NCBI RefSeq assembly: GCF_030052815.1
Contig: NC_079496.1
Coordinates: 37,039,593 to 37,103,592 of the forward strand
Source: Hevea brasiliensis
Taxonomy: Eukaryota > Streptophyta > Magnoliopsida > Malpighiales > Euphorbiaceae
DNA: 64,000 nt
Direction of reading: 5' to 3'
The translations under genes and the position numbers were made by a program. Below the pieces are notes generated by a model. That model worked only from the letters and a program-made list of their open reading frames with translations, did no database searches and was not told the origin of the DNA. Below are positions 47,815-60,474 of the stretch, piece after piece. Numbering within the stretch: the stretch's first letter is position 1; each line of letters begins with the position of its first letter.

Positions 47815-49921
47815 TGAAGGAACAGAAGCGTGAAAAACACAAGTTTATACCATTGAATTCAAAAATTTTCACCTAGGGTAACATGCATCATGCAAGATTT
47901 ATTTTTATCTATTTGATTTCAATGTTAAACAACATATTAATACTCTTTTAATATGCTTTTGGATCTTTATTTTCCATTTAAGATTTTAAAGTTAATCAGA
48001 TTAATTTTAGAACCCTAGATTAAATCAAGAACGATTACACTGACCTCTTGATGCACTGCAGCGTGTCTGAGCCTTTGAGATTCATCTTCAGGACAACAGA
48101 TGTTGTCCCTCTAGCTTGTCCACACCAAGAACACCTATGGCAGCCCTTGAACATCTTCTCAAGCTTTTTCTATTAATTAGAAATTCAAGTTCTGCCTTTT
48201 AAGAGATTAGAGATGTAAACAGGATACTAGAAACAATTTCTAGTGTTCTTAATTCAAGAGATTGATGGCTAATCTCTTTGAATTGGTGAGAGATGAAGAA
48301 GAATAGAAGAAAAGCCTCAAAGTGGCGTGAAAAAGGAGAAAGTGGCTGCTGGTTATTTTTTCTTTTCATAACCACACTTAAATAGCTAGGTTAACACATT
48401 AAACCCTTGCCACATGTCACCCTTTGATTAGCTCTAGGTTTAAGTGACCCAATCACATTGTGCCAAGTGTCAAACCTATATTTAATCTTGATTTTAATCA
48501 TCTTACATGATTAAAAAACATTTGGCAAGCTTATGTGTAATCTCATGTGTCACCATCTCATGGTGCCACGTGTCACACTGTGAAATGACCAAAATGCCCC
48601 TGTGTCTTAATTTTGAGTTCTCAACCCAAACTAATTATTTTTCTTCTTCTAATCAATTTATATCAAATATAAATTAATTAATTAATCTCTATTAATTAAT
48701 TTCTCATTAGTTAAATTCATATTTAAACACTTTAAATATAAATTTAACTTATACTATACATCCAATAATCTAGATTTGGTTTCAAGTCATGCTAGGGACT
48801 TTGCAATTTAATTGCAAACCAAACCTATTTAATTAATCAATTAAACTCTTTAATTAATTAATTAAACCATATTTAAATAGGTGATAACTTGTGTATGTGT
48901 GTGACTTACTAGGCTCATCACTAATTGGCAATGAGACATGATATCAACTCTTAATATCATCGGAACTCTTTCTTACCATAAATGATTTCTCTAAATCATT
49001 TTATGAACCTCATAGACCATGGTTAACACCTAGCATTGCATGCCATGGCCACCCAATTAGTAATAAGGTTTATCTTAAATGAACCGATAATCATATGTTA
49101 CCATGCACTAGAATCTCTCTGTTACAAAATCCCAACTCAAGGTGGAGTCATGGTTTATGTCAAACTCCATTTGCTATGAATATTATGTTCTCTTTTAATT
49201 CCAGTTCTTGATTAAAAAGATTTTCTCATCAGAAACTCTTTTCTGAATAAATCTATCTGTCCTGACCAGGAACTTGAAACATTAAGAGCAATTAAATGAA
49301 CATAGGATTTTATCTCTATTTACTTAGAGGAACAGATTCCATCTTGATCAACACCTACCTCCATATATAACTAGTAGGAGCCAACACATGCCCATATACC
49401 CATACATAGTACAAGTATGAAAGCAGTATCAAACTCAAACTACCTATATATAAGATAACTGTGCTATCTCAGGTCTAAAGATTATATGCACTGATATGAT
49501 TTATAACAAAACATTGACAAGAGTAAACTCCATGTGCTTGTCATAAGTGTCACTAGTTCGACCTACTTATCATTTATAAGTGCCTATCATGTTTGTTATA
49601 TAGCATGAGACTCACCATTCCATCTTATTTATATCTCATATAAATAACTTGGGAACAAACATGAATACAATCTTTCTGGATAAGTCATGTCCTTATTATG
49701 AAGTATCCTCGATTGTGAACCTATTTATGGTACTTTGTGCTAGAAATATTATCACTCATATTCTTAACAACTTAAGAATAATATTTCTAACAAAATATCA
49801 ATGGACCTTTTCTATTACACATAAATATATTATGTAAACGGAAAAGTGGAAATGCCTTTTATTAATAAAAATATGTACAAGATACATATTAAATGATATG
49901 CTCTAGGGCATACTACTAACA
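47815..49921 (-). repeat. 5' LTR of copia 2 (2107 bp)
   Basis: Runs TGAAGGAACAG to GGGCATACTACTAACA. CTGTA at 49922-49926 follows as the second copy of the target duplication. Confidence 0.93.
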
Positions 49922-50532
49922 CTGTAGTCCCTAATTGGTATACCAATTTATCCAAACTAAATAAATAAGTCTAGGTATACTATGGGCAATTAGACATTTC
50001 TTTTTTAATTAATTTAACACTATTCACTATTGTTATTTTCTAGTACTGTTCATTGGTACCATTAATTTCACATTAATAGGACATTAGTCCTAATTTACAT
50101 ATTTATATCATTTTTAATATTAAATTTTCCTTATGAGTATTTTAATTATCCTATATAGCATTTTTCCCATGAACCTTTCTTTAGGTTCATGTTGATGTGT
50201 TATTTTTATCTAGGAATTTGACTAGGTTGGGATGTCTATTTAGTCACAATTGCTCCTCTATGTTTAAACTTGAATTTCGATTTTTGAATCACTGAGTTTG
50301 GGGTTATAGAACTCAAGTTATGGTTAAAATACCAAAGGAATAGTATTTTGGGACTTTTTTGGGTTGGCAGTTTCAGTGACCCAACTTCTGCTACCAATTT
50401 GAATTGGTTAAAGGCAAAACTGGGTTAAGTGGTCTGCATGAAAACTGTAGCCCTATGTCTAAACTTTCCATGGGTAAAATTTTAGGTCATTTGGACCAGT
50501 ATGGAGAGAGTTATGACCAGAGAAAATGCGAG
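49922..50532 (-). repeat. Family-C gypsy LTR, copy 2, second part, truncated
   Basis: Continues 30398. It is collinear with the Tekay LTR blocks at about 9400-9800 and 9900-10000 (TTGAATCACT followed by a gene-less stretch). At about 50532 it joins Athila gag sequence with no LTR end, so the remainder of this LTR, the TRIM end and ~0.1 kb of gag have been deleted. Confidence 0.7.
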
Positions 50533-51280
50533 TGCTATAGTGTTGCAGAGTGGGAAAGAAGTTGATAACTAGACTCCACATGAGGAGATGAAAAAGAAGA
50601 AGCAAGGAGAAAAAAAGTCTTAAGTTCTTGAAATTGAGGTAAATACTGAACCTAAACTGAATAAGGTTAATAATTCTATTCTTCTTCCATTCTCCTGTAG
50701 GTTGGCCAAGACGAAGAAAGAAGGATAAGAGAAAGAAATTTTGGAGACTTTCAGGAAGGTAGAGGTCAATATACCTTTACTTGATGTGATCAAACAAATC
50801 CCCAAGTATGCTAAATTCCTTAAGGAATTATGCACTACAAAGCGCAAGTTGAGGAATAATGAGAAGATCAGTGTGGGAAAAAATGTGTCAGCATTAATTC
50901 AGCGAAAATTACCCCCTAAGTGTAAGGATCCAGGTTCATTTTCTATTCCCTGCATAATAGGTGATTCTAAATTTGAATATGCAATGGCAGATTTTGGAGC
51001 ATCTATTAATGTTATGTCAAATTCAGTTTTTCAAACTTTAAATTTAGGTCCTTTGAATGAAGCCAGTGTCATTATTCAATTAGCTGATCGTTCTAATGCT
51101 TACCCATTAGGAGTAGTTGAGGATGTGTTGGTGCAGGTTGGAGGATTGATTTTTCCTGCAGATTTTTACATTCTGGATATGGAGGATAATAGTGCTCTCT
51201 CATCAAATTCAGCTTTGATTTTGTTTGGAAGAGCTTTCCTAAAAACTGCCAAGACAAAAATTGATATGGATGAGGGTACC
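50533..51280 (+). pseudogene. Athila/Tat element: gag tail and aspartic protease, interrupted
   Basis: Begins at LQSGKEVDN, the relative of the conserved LRSGKE motif of Athila gag, then a lysine-rich stretch with stops. The open part (from about 50720) reads ETFRKVEVNIPLLDVIKQIP and AKFLKELCTTKRKL. The protease follows: ADFGASINVMSNSVF (catalytic D at about 50993), IIQLADRSNAYPLGVVEDVL, FPADFYILDMED and LFGRAFLKTAKTKIDMDEGT. Insertion of element III at 51281, after GTACC, ends it. The link with gag 27830-29119 is inferred from family order. Confidence 0.87.
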
Positions 51281-54139
51281 CGTGACACCCCTTACCCGTC
51301 TACAGTATATCCGAGTAAGCTATGTCACACGGTGTACCGGAACACTCTATTTTATCTTAATTAATTTTTATCATAGTTTTGAATATAATTTATGAAATAT
51401 AATTTATTTAAGCCATTTATCAAAATTATAATTTATTTGAGGTTCCGATAATTTTATAGAAAATCCGGCAGAGTACCGGCTAAAAATGGAGAAAACAGTT
51501 CTTCGGAACCTGTGAAAAACACTTCCAATAATCATATTCAATCATTCTCAAACTCCAATATCAAAATCTCAATATTCTTCAATTTCATTTCTCAATCATT
51601 CATTTCTCATGGTACTCATATACATAAACAATAAATAAATACTCAAATTTTTCCATTCATAACCATAATTTTTCATTATTTACATGAACATCAAAATACA
51701 TTACATAAGTTTCATTTACACAAAGGAAAATAAAAGTTAGTTACAAAATACCAAAATGAAGCCTAGTGTCCTACCGCACTGTAGATAGTGAGGTGACACG
51801 GATACTATGCAGAGCTGCAGGAGGTCTCACCCAGTCTGTGGTCTACTGGGCTCTCGTTCAGTATCTCCAGAACCTACGCGTGGCAAAAGCAACGCGCTAA
51901 GCAATAATGCTTAGTGGTGCCAATAATAAAATAAAAAGAAATAACAGGAAGTAAACATGCAGTGCATGTATCGATGACTTATTTGTTTTGTACTTGTTAT
52001 ATTCATTATTTCGTTAAATTTATCCACTTTCATTTTTTTTAGTTGCCCAAGTAACCTATACTAGATGACTGGACTAGATAAACGGGTAAACTGGCACTGG
52101 GTATCTAGTACCTTGGGCCGTCACACCATCGGTCACATATGCATCTCCCGGTGTGCAACAGAACAGCTAATAAGCTGTAATGACAATAGGCACAAGGCCA
52201 ATTATCAATACAATGTCAGAATGGCTAAAAGCCATGAAATCACAGAATGGCATAATGCCATGTGCAGTACTGCTAACTGAACCCTATTGGCATGCCAAAC
52301 TATCCAAACCAATCTTGTTAGGTATACTAGGGCATTTGATACTTTTGAATTCTTCAATTTTTGAATTTCAAGTTTTAGTGTCACTATTCACTTCACTAGT
52401 CAACAAAAATGTTGACATTTGCATAGAAAATAGGTACATTGTTTTTAACACTCCCAATGTACCACATTTTGCATTCAAAACTTGTTGGAATTAATCAGCA
52501 ACACCATTTCTAAGCTTAAAACTAAGGGAGCAGAAATTTCAGTTTTTGTACCCTAAATTTACTGTTCCCTTAGTTACTGTTGCAATGGGAATTTGAGAAA
52601 GTGATAAACATGAAAGTTGTTCCTTATTTTGTCTCGTTGAATTTCTTTTTTTGAATCACTTCATTTGGAGTTTTGTAGCTCCAGTTATGGTCCAAAAACC
52701 ACAGCTGACCGGATTGAAAAATTGCAGAACTGACCATATCTACAGTGCAGTGAATAGTGACTGCAACTGCCTTGTTGGATAGGTTGGTCATAATTTGGGG
52801 TAGGTTTCTTCATGAAAGTTGTTGGTCTATATCATAAATTGTTGCTGTAAAAAGTTTAGGTCAATTGGGCCATTCTACAATGAGTTATGGCCAAATGAAC
52901 AATTACTGTTCATTTGGTCATTCTGCAGAATCTGGTTGCAGGACATCCGGATTGGGGCCAGTTTTTGGTCCACTTGATTTGGTCTTTTGGGCATGGTTTC
53001 ATCACCAAAATTGTGCCATTATGTGTCTAGTTTCATGTCCAATTGGCCAAACACCAATTGAACCTACACAGCCAGAGTTATGGCAGTCCAAACAGGCTGG
53101 ACTCACAGCCTCACCTACTGCCCTCACTAGGCAGCATACCAATTCATTTTTTAATACCCTAATTCACTTCAAATTATGGTCAACTTACCTCAAATGGTCA
53201 CTAATTGACCATTAGAATGTTCACTCACCATTTCATGAGCAAAGTCCAAGTTTCTCTCCAAAACCCTAACCCTAATTGACCAAGGCTCCAATTCATGCAT
53301 CCCACTCCTAATTTGCTATACTAATCATATAATTTATAAGAGGGGCAGCAATATGTCACTTTAAACCAAAGATTTCTCCTAACCCTAACTCATATCAAGG
53401 CTGCCAAAACTTCATGGAATATAACCATGCTTCATTTATTCAATTTTTGTCAAATTTTTAACTTAACTTAGCTCAAATTCATGATTAGAAAGATATAAAA
53501 GCAAAAGTTATGGCACTAACCTCTTTGGTGATTTTCTAAGCTTGTTCACACCTCACTTTCTTCCACTTTCTTTTGTTTTCTTGGCTTCCAAACACTCTAG
53601 CAAGGTTGGGTGACAAATTTTAGTGAAGGGACCTAAGGGTTTTGGGGTGAGAAATCAAAGATTGAAGGTATGAGAGAATGAGAGTTATGGAGGAAGAAGG
53701 AGAAACTAACGGCTGGCTGAAGAAGAAGGAGAAAACACCAGAATTTTTGGGTCCATTTTGTCTCTTTTAATTGTTTTAAGAAGGCTTGTTGAATGGTGAT
53801 TGGTGGAGGGTATGTAAATGACATCATGTGATGTCATTATCCCTAATTTCCTTCATTTTTTTTCTTTTCTTTTCTACCAAATTTCAATTTAATTTTTAGC
53901 AATATTTATTCATATTTTATGTCATAATAATTATTTACTTAACTGGACAAGTCAGCCAAAAATCATCTCTGAAGGCGAAATGACCAAAATGCCCTCCGTT
54001 TGGCTTAACGGGTCAAAATTGTCTGTACCGATTGAAAATTTTTTCTAAATATTTTCTTGGCATTCTAATGCCATATGAACCTCAATGACCCTTCTCTGGA
54101 GTCCCAAAAATTATTTTATGAATTTTTCCCCTGGTCTAG
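51281..54139 (-). repeat. 3' LTR of element III, first segment
   Basis: Starts CGTGACACCCC (first base T to C), collinear with 8421 to about 11257. It contains the palindromes at 52891-52917 and 53817-53838. The last five bases, TCTAG (54135-54139), are the left duplication of the nested solo LTR. Confidence 0.9.
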
Positions 54140-57100
54140 TGTAACACCCTCCCGGTAGCAACTCCGTACATTCTACTGTTCCGGTGACCGGTGTCTGTCT
54201 GGACAGCTAGAACGTCCGGAAAAATATTTAAACTAAAGTCAAGAACCAAAATTAACTCAAATATTAATAAGAAAAATTTAGGAAAAATTTTAGAAATAAA
54301 ATACAACCAAGTCAAATGAGCCGGTGCCCAAGCGATGGGTAACCCAGAGGGAAGTTGCGATTCTCGCAACGAGGAGCCCTAGACCCGGGAAAAAATTCAT
54401 AAAATAATTTTTGGGACTCCAGAGAAGGGTCATTGAGGTTCCTATGGCATTAGAATGCCAAGAAAATATTTAGAAAAATTTTGACCCGTTAAGCCAAACG
54501 GAGGGCATTTTGGTCATTTCGCCTTCAGAGAAGATTTTTGGCCGACTTGTCCAGTTGAGTAAATAATTATTATGACATAAAATATGAATTAATATTGATA
54601 AAAAAATTAATTGAAAGTTAGTAGAAAAGAAAAGAAAAGAAAATGCAATAAAATGCCAAATATGACATATTGTGATGTCATTTAAAAAGCTTCCTCCAAT
54701 CACAATTAAACAACCCTTTAATTAACTAATAAAAGAGACCAAAGGAGACCAAAAATTCTGGTAATCTTCTTTTTCTTCTTCAGCCAAAACGTGACCTCCC
54801 TTTTTCCATAACCCTCCATGAAAGTTTTCTTTAATTTCTTCCATTTCCCATGAAATTCCACTACTAAACCCTAAGTCACCTTCACTAAAACTTGTCCCCA
54901 CATCACAAGGCAACTCTAGGCAGCCAAAAAGAGGAGAAATTCTAGAGTTTTCACAAGCTCAATAAGTTGAGCAAAGAGGTTAGTGCTTAATTATGCATGT
55001 ATATCTCTTGTTCCATGTTAAGGACTTAAAAATGAGTATGAAATTGTGGATTAAATGAATGAAACTTATGGGTATGTATGCCATGGATTTCGGCTGCCCT
55101 AAGGAAGGAATAGGATTGAGTGTATGTGATGGACTTGGAGTGAACTAGAAACCATGTTTAAAGTGTATAAATATAAGGATAATGAACTAGTAGTTAATTA
55201 AGGTAAGTTGTGAAAATTCATAATGGGAATTAGGGTTTTAAGGGTGAAAATTAGACTTGGCATTTGAATTGATTAATGGACATTCTAGTGGTCAATTAGT
55301 GACCACTTAAGGCAAGTTAATCATAATTTGAAGTGAGTTAATGCATGGCAAAGTGAATGTGTAGGCTGCCTAAAGACAAAGAAGCAGGTGATCAAATTTC
55401 AGTCCACTTGGACTGCCATATCTTTGGCTGTGTTGGTCCAATTGATGTTTGGCCAATTGGACATGAAACTAGGCTTATAATGGCACATTTTTTCTGAAGA
55501 AACCATGCCCAAAAGACCAAAGCAAATAGACCAAAAGTTGGCCCCAATCCGGATACCCTGCAACAGCACCTGCAGAAATGACCAAATGAACAGTAACTGT
55601 TCATTTGGCCATAACTCACTGTAGATAAGGTCAATTGACCGGAAATTTTTACAGCAACAAGTTAAGACATAGAAAAACAACTTTCATGAAGAAACCTACC
55701 CCAAATTATGACCAGAACCTAACCCAAATGGCAGTGGAAGTCACTGTTCATGTTACTATAGATATGGTAATTTCTGCATAATGGAAATCCGGCCAGCTGT
55801 GGTTTTTGGACCATATCTGGAGCTACAAAACTCCAAATGGAGTGATTCAAAAAATGAAATTCAACTAGACAAAATAAGGAACAACTTTCATGTTTGCCAT
55901 TTCTTCAAATTCCCACTTCAACAGTGCTTAATAGAACAGTAAATTTAAGCTTCACAAACTGAAAATTCTTCTTCCCTTGGTTTAAACTTGGAAATGGTAA
56001 TAGTAATCAATTCCAACAAGTTTTAAATAAAAAATGTGGTATGTTTGGGGTGTTAAAACCAATACACCTATTTTCTATCCAATGAGGTGAATAGTGACAC
56101 CAAAACTTGAAATTCAAAATTTGAAAAATTTAAAAGTATCAAATGCCCTAGTATACCTAACTAGATTGGTTTGGATAGTTTGGCATGCCAATAGGGTATT
56201 GTTTTAGCAGTACTGCGAAAGGAAAGGCTTTGTGCCTGTATTCATGGCTTTATGCCCGTATCCATGGCTTTTATGCCCGTATTCATGGCTTGTATGCCCG
56301 ATTATGTGATATCATAGCTTTTAGCTATATTGACTGCATACGTGGTTGACGTTCTGCGTCCCATGGTATGACGGCCCGAGGCACCACGGTGCCCAGTGCC
56401 AACGACCCATTATTCAGTCCAGTCATCCAGTATAGGTTACTTGGGCAACCAAATGAATGGAAAAGTATAACTGTGAACTGATTATTAAAGAAAATACGAA
56501 AATTAAGTATCAGGAATGATTACAAAAATACAAGGAAGCTCAAGATCATAAAAAAAATAATAATTAACGAAATGCATGAAGAAGTTAATATCATAAAACA
56601 TGATTAGCCCTCGACTAAACAATAAGTTAGTAATTACTCATTTCTTATGAACACAATAGCAAGGAAATTATTATTTTTATTTGCATATTATATTTTCTTG
56701 TATTATTGGCACCACTAAGCTTTATGCTTAGCGCGTCGCTTTTGCAACGTGTAGGTACTGAAGATTTGGATAGAGGGCCCAGTAGACCACAGATTTGGTA
56801 AGGCAGTTCACAGTTCTGCATAGTGTTCGTGTCACCTCACCGTCTACAGTGCATTGGTAGGACACTAGGCTTCATTTTGGTATTTTGTAATTGATTTTTA
56901 TTTTCCTTTGTGTAAATGAAACTTATGTAATGTATTTTGATTTTCATGTAAATAATGCATAATTGTGTTTGTAAATGGAAAAGTGAATATTGATCTGTGA
57001 CTGTTACATGACTATCAAATGTGATGAATGATTGAGAAACGAATGGTTGAAAAATATTGAGATTTTGATATTGGTGTTTGTGAATAGATGAATATGATTA

Positions 57101-57339
57101 TTAGAAGTGTTTTTCACAGGTTCCGAAGAACTGTTTTCTCCATTTTTAGCCGGTACTCCGCCGGATTTTCTTTAAAATTTTCGGAACCTCAAATAAATTA
57201 CAATTTCAATAAATGAATTATATTTCACAAGTTATATTAAAAACTACAATAAAAATGAATTAAGATAAAATAGAGTGCTCCGGCACACTGAGTGGCATAA
57301 CTTGCTCGACTACACTGTAGTCGGGTAAGGGGTGTCACA
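54140..57339 (+). repeat. Solo LTR of Tekay/Del-type family, plus orientation (3200 bp)
   Basis: TGTAACACCC to GGGTGTCACA, flanked by perfect TCTAG at 54135-54139 and 57340-57344. No primer site or internal sequence: a product of LTR-LTR recombination. It carries the 13-bp-arm palindrome at 55582-55608. It lies in the LTR of a relative in opposite orientation, forming a large inverted repeat. Confidence 0.93.
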
Positions 57340-57344
57340 TCTAG

Positions 57345-57583
57345 GGCTCCTAGTTGCGAGAACCGCAACTTCCCACTGGGTTACCCATCGCTTGGGCACC
57401 GGCTCATTTGACTTAGTTGTATTTTATTTCTAAAATTTTTACTAAATTTTTCTTATAAATATTTGAGTTAATTATGGTTCCTCACTTTAGTTTAAATATT
57501 TTTCCGGACGTTCTAGCTGTCCGGACCGACACTGGTCACCGGAACAGTATAATGTACGGAGTTGCTATAGGAAGGGTGTTACA
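57345..57583 (-). repeat. 3' LTR of element III, second segment
   Basis: Collinear with about 11258-11498. It ends GGGTGTTACA beside the polypurine tract. Confidence 0.9.
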
Positions 57584-57596
57584 ACTCTTCCCCTCT
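57584..57596 (-). other. Polypurine tract of element III
   Basis: The minus strand reads AGAGGGGAAGAGT, identical to elements I and II. Confidence 0.85.
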
Positions 57597-58356
57597 AATT
57601 TAAATTTCGTCCTCGAAATTTACTTGATGCAAACAGTTGAGGAAACTGTTGCCTCATCGTCTCTTCACTTTCCCAAGTTGCCTCTTCAGTGTTGTGGTGC
57701 CTCCAAAGCACTTTCACCAGTGGAATCTACTTATTCCTCAACTCTTTCACTTCTCGAGCCAGGATCCATATGGGTTCTTCTTCATATGTCAAATCCGGTT
57801 GTATTTCAATTTCTTCCCTAGAGATGATATGTGAAGGATCTGAGCGGTATCTTCTTAGCATAGATACGTGAAACACATTGTGGATCTTGTTCAGCTCTGG
57901 TGGTAAAGCTAGCCTATAGGCCACTGGACCCACACGTTCCATGACTTCATATGGGCCAATGAACCTAGGGCTCAACTTACCTTTTCTTCCAAATCTCAAT
58001 ACCTTCTTCCACGGTGACACCTTTTGGAACACTTTATCGCCAACCACATATTCTATTTCTTTTCTCTTCAGGTCGACATAAGATTTCTGTCTGTCTGAGG
58101 CAACCTTCATATTGGCTTTGATTAGTTTTACTTTCTCCTCAGTCTGTTTCACCAAGTCTGGCCCTACCAGTTTGTCTTCACCCAATTCAGTCCAGCACAT
58201 TGGAGTTCTACATTTCCTCCCATACAGTGCTTCATACGGGGCCATTTGGATACTAGCTTGGTAGCTATTGTTGTATGCAAATTCTGCTAGTGAGAGGTAT
58301 CTATCCCAACTTCCCTCAAATTCAATGACACAACCCCTCAGCATATCCTCAAGGAC
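57595..58356 (-). pseudogene. Integrase C-terminal domain and chromodomain, element III (second exon)
   Basis: From the acceptor at 58356 the frame reads [20 protein letters not shown] without break through KLSPRFIGPYEV and NVFHVSMLRRY to ILAREVKELRNK. There TAG (57727-57729) replaces the CAG of element II. The rest of the chromodomain (LVKVLWRHHNTEEATWESEE) lies in the same frame to the stop at 57595-57597. Only this one lesion is seen, so this exon is better kept than in II. Confidence 0.9.
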
Positions 58357-58431
58357 CTGGCATATATTTCATGTTATTATTATCATTTTAATTCAATATT
58401 TGTATCAATTCCATTGGTTTCAATTGTTTAC
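58357..58431 (-). other. Putative 75-nt spliceosomal intron inside integrase, element III
   Basis: Donor CAG|GTAAAC at 58431, acceptor TGCCAG|GTC at 58357/58356. The length matches element II, with only two base differences, one of them in the acceptor region (TCAG to CCAG, still AG). An in-frame TGA in the fourth codon stops read-through. Confidence 0.75.
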
Positions 58432-60474
58432 CTGGATTACTCTTTCTGATTGCCCATCCTTCTGAGGATGGAAAGCTGTGCTAAAGTGGAGTTGTGTACC
58501 CAAGGACTCATGCAACTTCTTCCAAAATCTCGATGTAAACCTTGCGTCTCGATCAGATATGATGGAAAGTGGAATTCCATGCAGTCTAACTATCTCACTT
58601 ATATATAATTCTGCTAACTTCTCCAGTGAGTAGTCAGTCCTAACTGGCAGAAAGTGTGCTGACTTTGTCAATCTATCTACTATCACCCATACTGCATCAT
58701 GTTTCTTCTGGGTGAAAGGTAGACCACTCACAAAATCTATGGTGACCCGATCCCATTTCCATTCTAGTATGCGTATAGGTTGTAGCAAACCTGATGGAAC
58801 TTGATGTTCTGCCTTGACTTGCTGACATGTCAAATATTTAGTCACATAGTCAGCTATGTCCTTCTTCATACCAGGCCACTAATACTGAAGCTTCAGATCA
58901 CGATACATTTTTGTACTTCCTGGGTGCATAGCATAAACACTGGTATGTGCCTCTTTCAGAATACTGGCCTTCAATTCCCCATCATCTGGTACACATACTC
59001 TTTCTTTGTAGTACAGACACCCATCTGCTTTCACCTCATAGTCAGTTGTTTTTCCCTCTGAGATTTTGCTCATAATAGCCATTAACTTTTCATCTGCCTT
59101 TTGCCCATCTAAAATCTGTTGTAGCAGGTTTGGCCTCACTTGCAACTCAGCCAAAATAGCTCCATCTCGAACCAAAGATAGACAGGCATTCAATGATCTC
59201 AAAGCTGTGATGGATTTTCTGGTCAAAGCATCAGTAACTACATTTGCCTTCCCAGGATAGTAGTCAATTACACAATCATAATCCTTCAGGAACTCAATCC
59301 ATTGTCTCTGTCTAAGGTTGAGCTCCTTCTGGGTTGGCAAGTATTTCAGGCTTTTGTGGTCTGTGTAAATGTAGCACTTTTCACCATACAAGTAATGCCT
59401 CCATATCTTGATCGAAGATAATTGCCGCAAGCTCTAGATCATGGGTAGGGTAATTTTGTTAATGTGGCCTTAGCCGCTGGAAGCATAAGCGACCACCTTC
59501 CTCTTGCATCAATACACACCCTAACCCATTATGAGAGGCATCACTATAGACCACAAAGTCCTTTCTCGACATCGTCAGTGCACACCGGTGCCTCTCACAA
59601 CATAGCCTTCAACTTCTCAAAACTGGTCCGACACTTGTCATTCCAAATAAACTGACATTCTTGTGTAACAACTTGGTCATTGGAGGAGCTATTAAGGAAA
59701 ATCCTTCACAAATCTCTCAGAATACCCAGCTAGCCCCAAGAAGCTTCGACTCGCTTGTATTTCTCGGGAGGCTTCCATTCCATCATCGCTTCTATTTTCT
59801 TGGGATCCACCCTAATCCCATCACCGACACTATGTGTCCAAGGAAAGCAATCTCATTCAACCAGAAGTCACACTTGGACAACTTAGCATACAGCTTCTTT
59901 TCTCTCAGGGTTTGCAAAATAATCCTCAAATGCTCATCATGTTCTTTCCTGGTCTTGGAATACACCAGAATATCATCAATAAAGACCACTACGAACCGAT
60001 CTAGGTATGGATGGAAGATACGGTTCATAAGGTCCATAAATGCTACTGTGCATTTGTTAGGCCAAAGGGCATCACCAGAAACTCATAATGCCCATACCGG
60101 GTCCTGAATGCAGTCTTTGGCACATCTACATCCTTCACCCTCAACTGATGATACCCTGATCTGAGATCAATCTTAGAAAATACTCCTGCTCCCTTCAACT
60201 GATCAAACAGATCATCAATTCTATGCAACAGATATTTGTTCTTCACAGTCACTTTATTCAACTGCCGGTAATGGATGCATAGCCTCAAAGTCCCATCCCT
60301 TTTCTTTATAAGCAGCACTGGAGCTCCCCATGGTGACACACTGGGGCGTATAAACCCCTTATCAAGCAACTCTTGCAACTGAGTTTTCAACTCCCTCAAT
60401 TCAGTGGGTGCCATCCTATAAGGAGCAATGGAAATGGGTGTCAGATCTGGCAGTTGTCTCAATAGCAAATTCAA
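58432..60474 (-). pseudogene. Element III pol: RT, RNase H, integrase core (disrupted)
   Basis: In coding order: RT N-terminus (60474-60043: [47 protein letters not shown]); RT palm (60037-59792: [14 protein letters not shown], with catalytic DD); a stretch of small indels 59800-59430 over RT thumb and RNase H start; RNase H end and integrase zinc domain (59430-58879: [26 protein letters not shown]); integrase core (58869-58432: TIDFVSGLP, SDRDARF, DGQSERV, so D, D and E are all kept). TAG replaces Trp at 58870-58872, and the first Cys of the zinc pair CLTC is Tyr. Many indels fall on CAG/CTG positions of element II. Confidence 0.87.

Larger units (their letters stand above)
30399..49921 (-). 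mobile_element. Copia element 2 (Angela/Tork-like Ty1/copia), hosting copia element 1
   Basis: Minus strand. 3' LTR 30399-31976 plus 41514-42039, internal region 42040-47814, 5' LTR 47815-49921. The internal region holds, in copia order, gag, protease, integrase, RT and RNase H, after a leader of ~1.8 kb. Flanked by TTGTA/CTGTA. It carries several nonsense changes, mostly C to T at CAG or CGA. Copia 1 inserted into its 3' LTR. Confidence 0.92.
25857..51280 (+). mobile_element. Athila/Tat-type Ty3/gypsy element, split by ~21 kb of later insertions, 3' part outside the window
   Basis: 5' LTR 25857-27551, a tRNA-Asp-like primer site, and gag to about 29119. After a block of TRIM, family-C LTR and two copia elements, the gag tail and protease resume at about 50533-51280. 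Element III then interrupts the protease. RT, RNase H, integrase and 3' LTR are not in the window. Athila/Tat assignment rests on the gag type, the DFGASINVM protease motif and the tRNA-Asp-like primer site. Confidence 0.85.
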
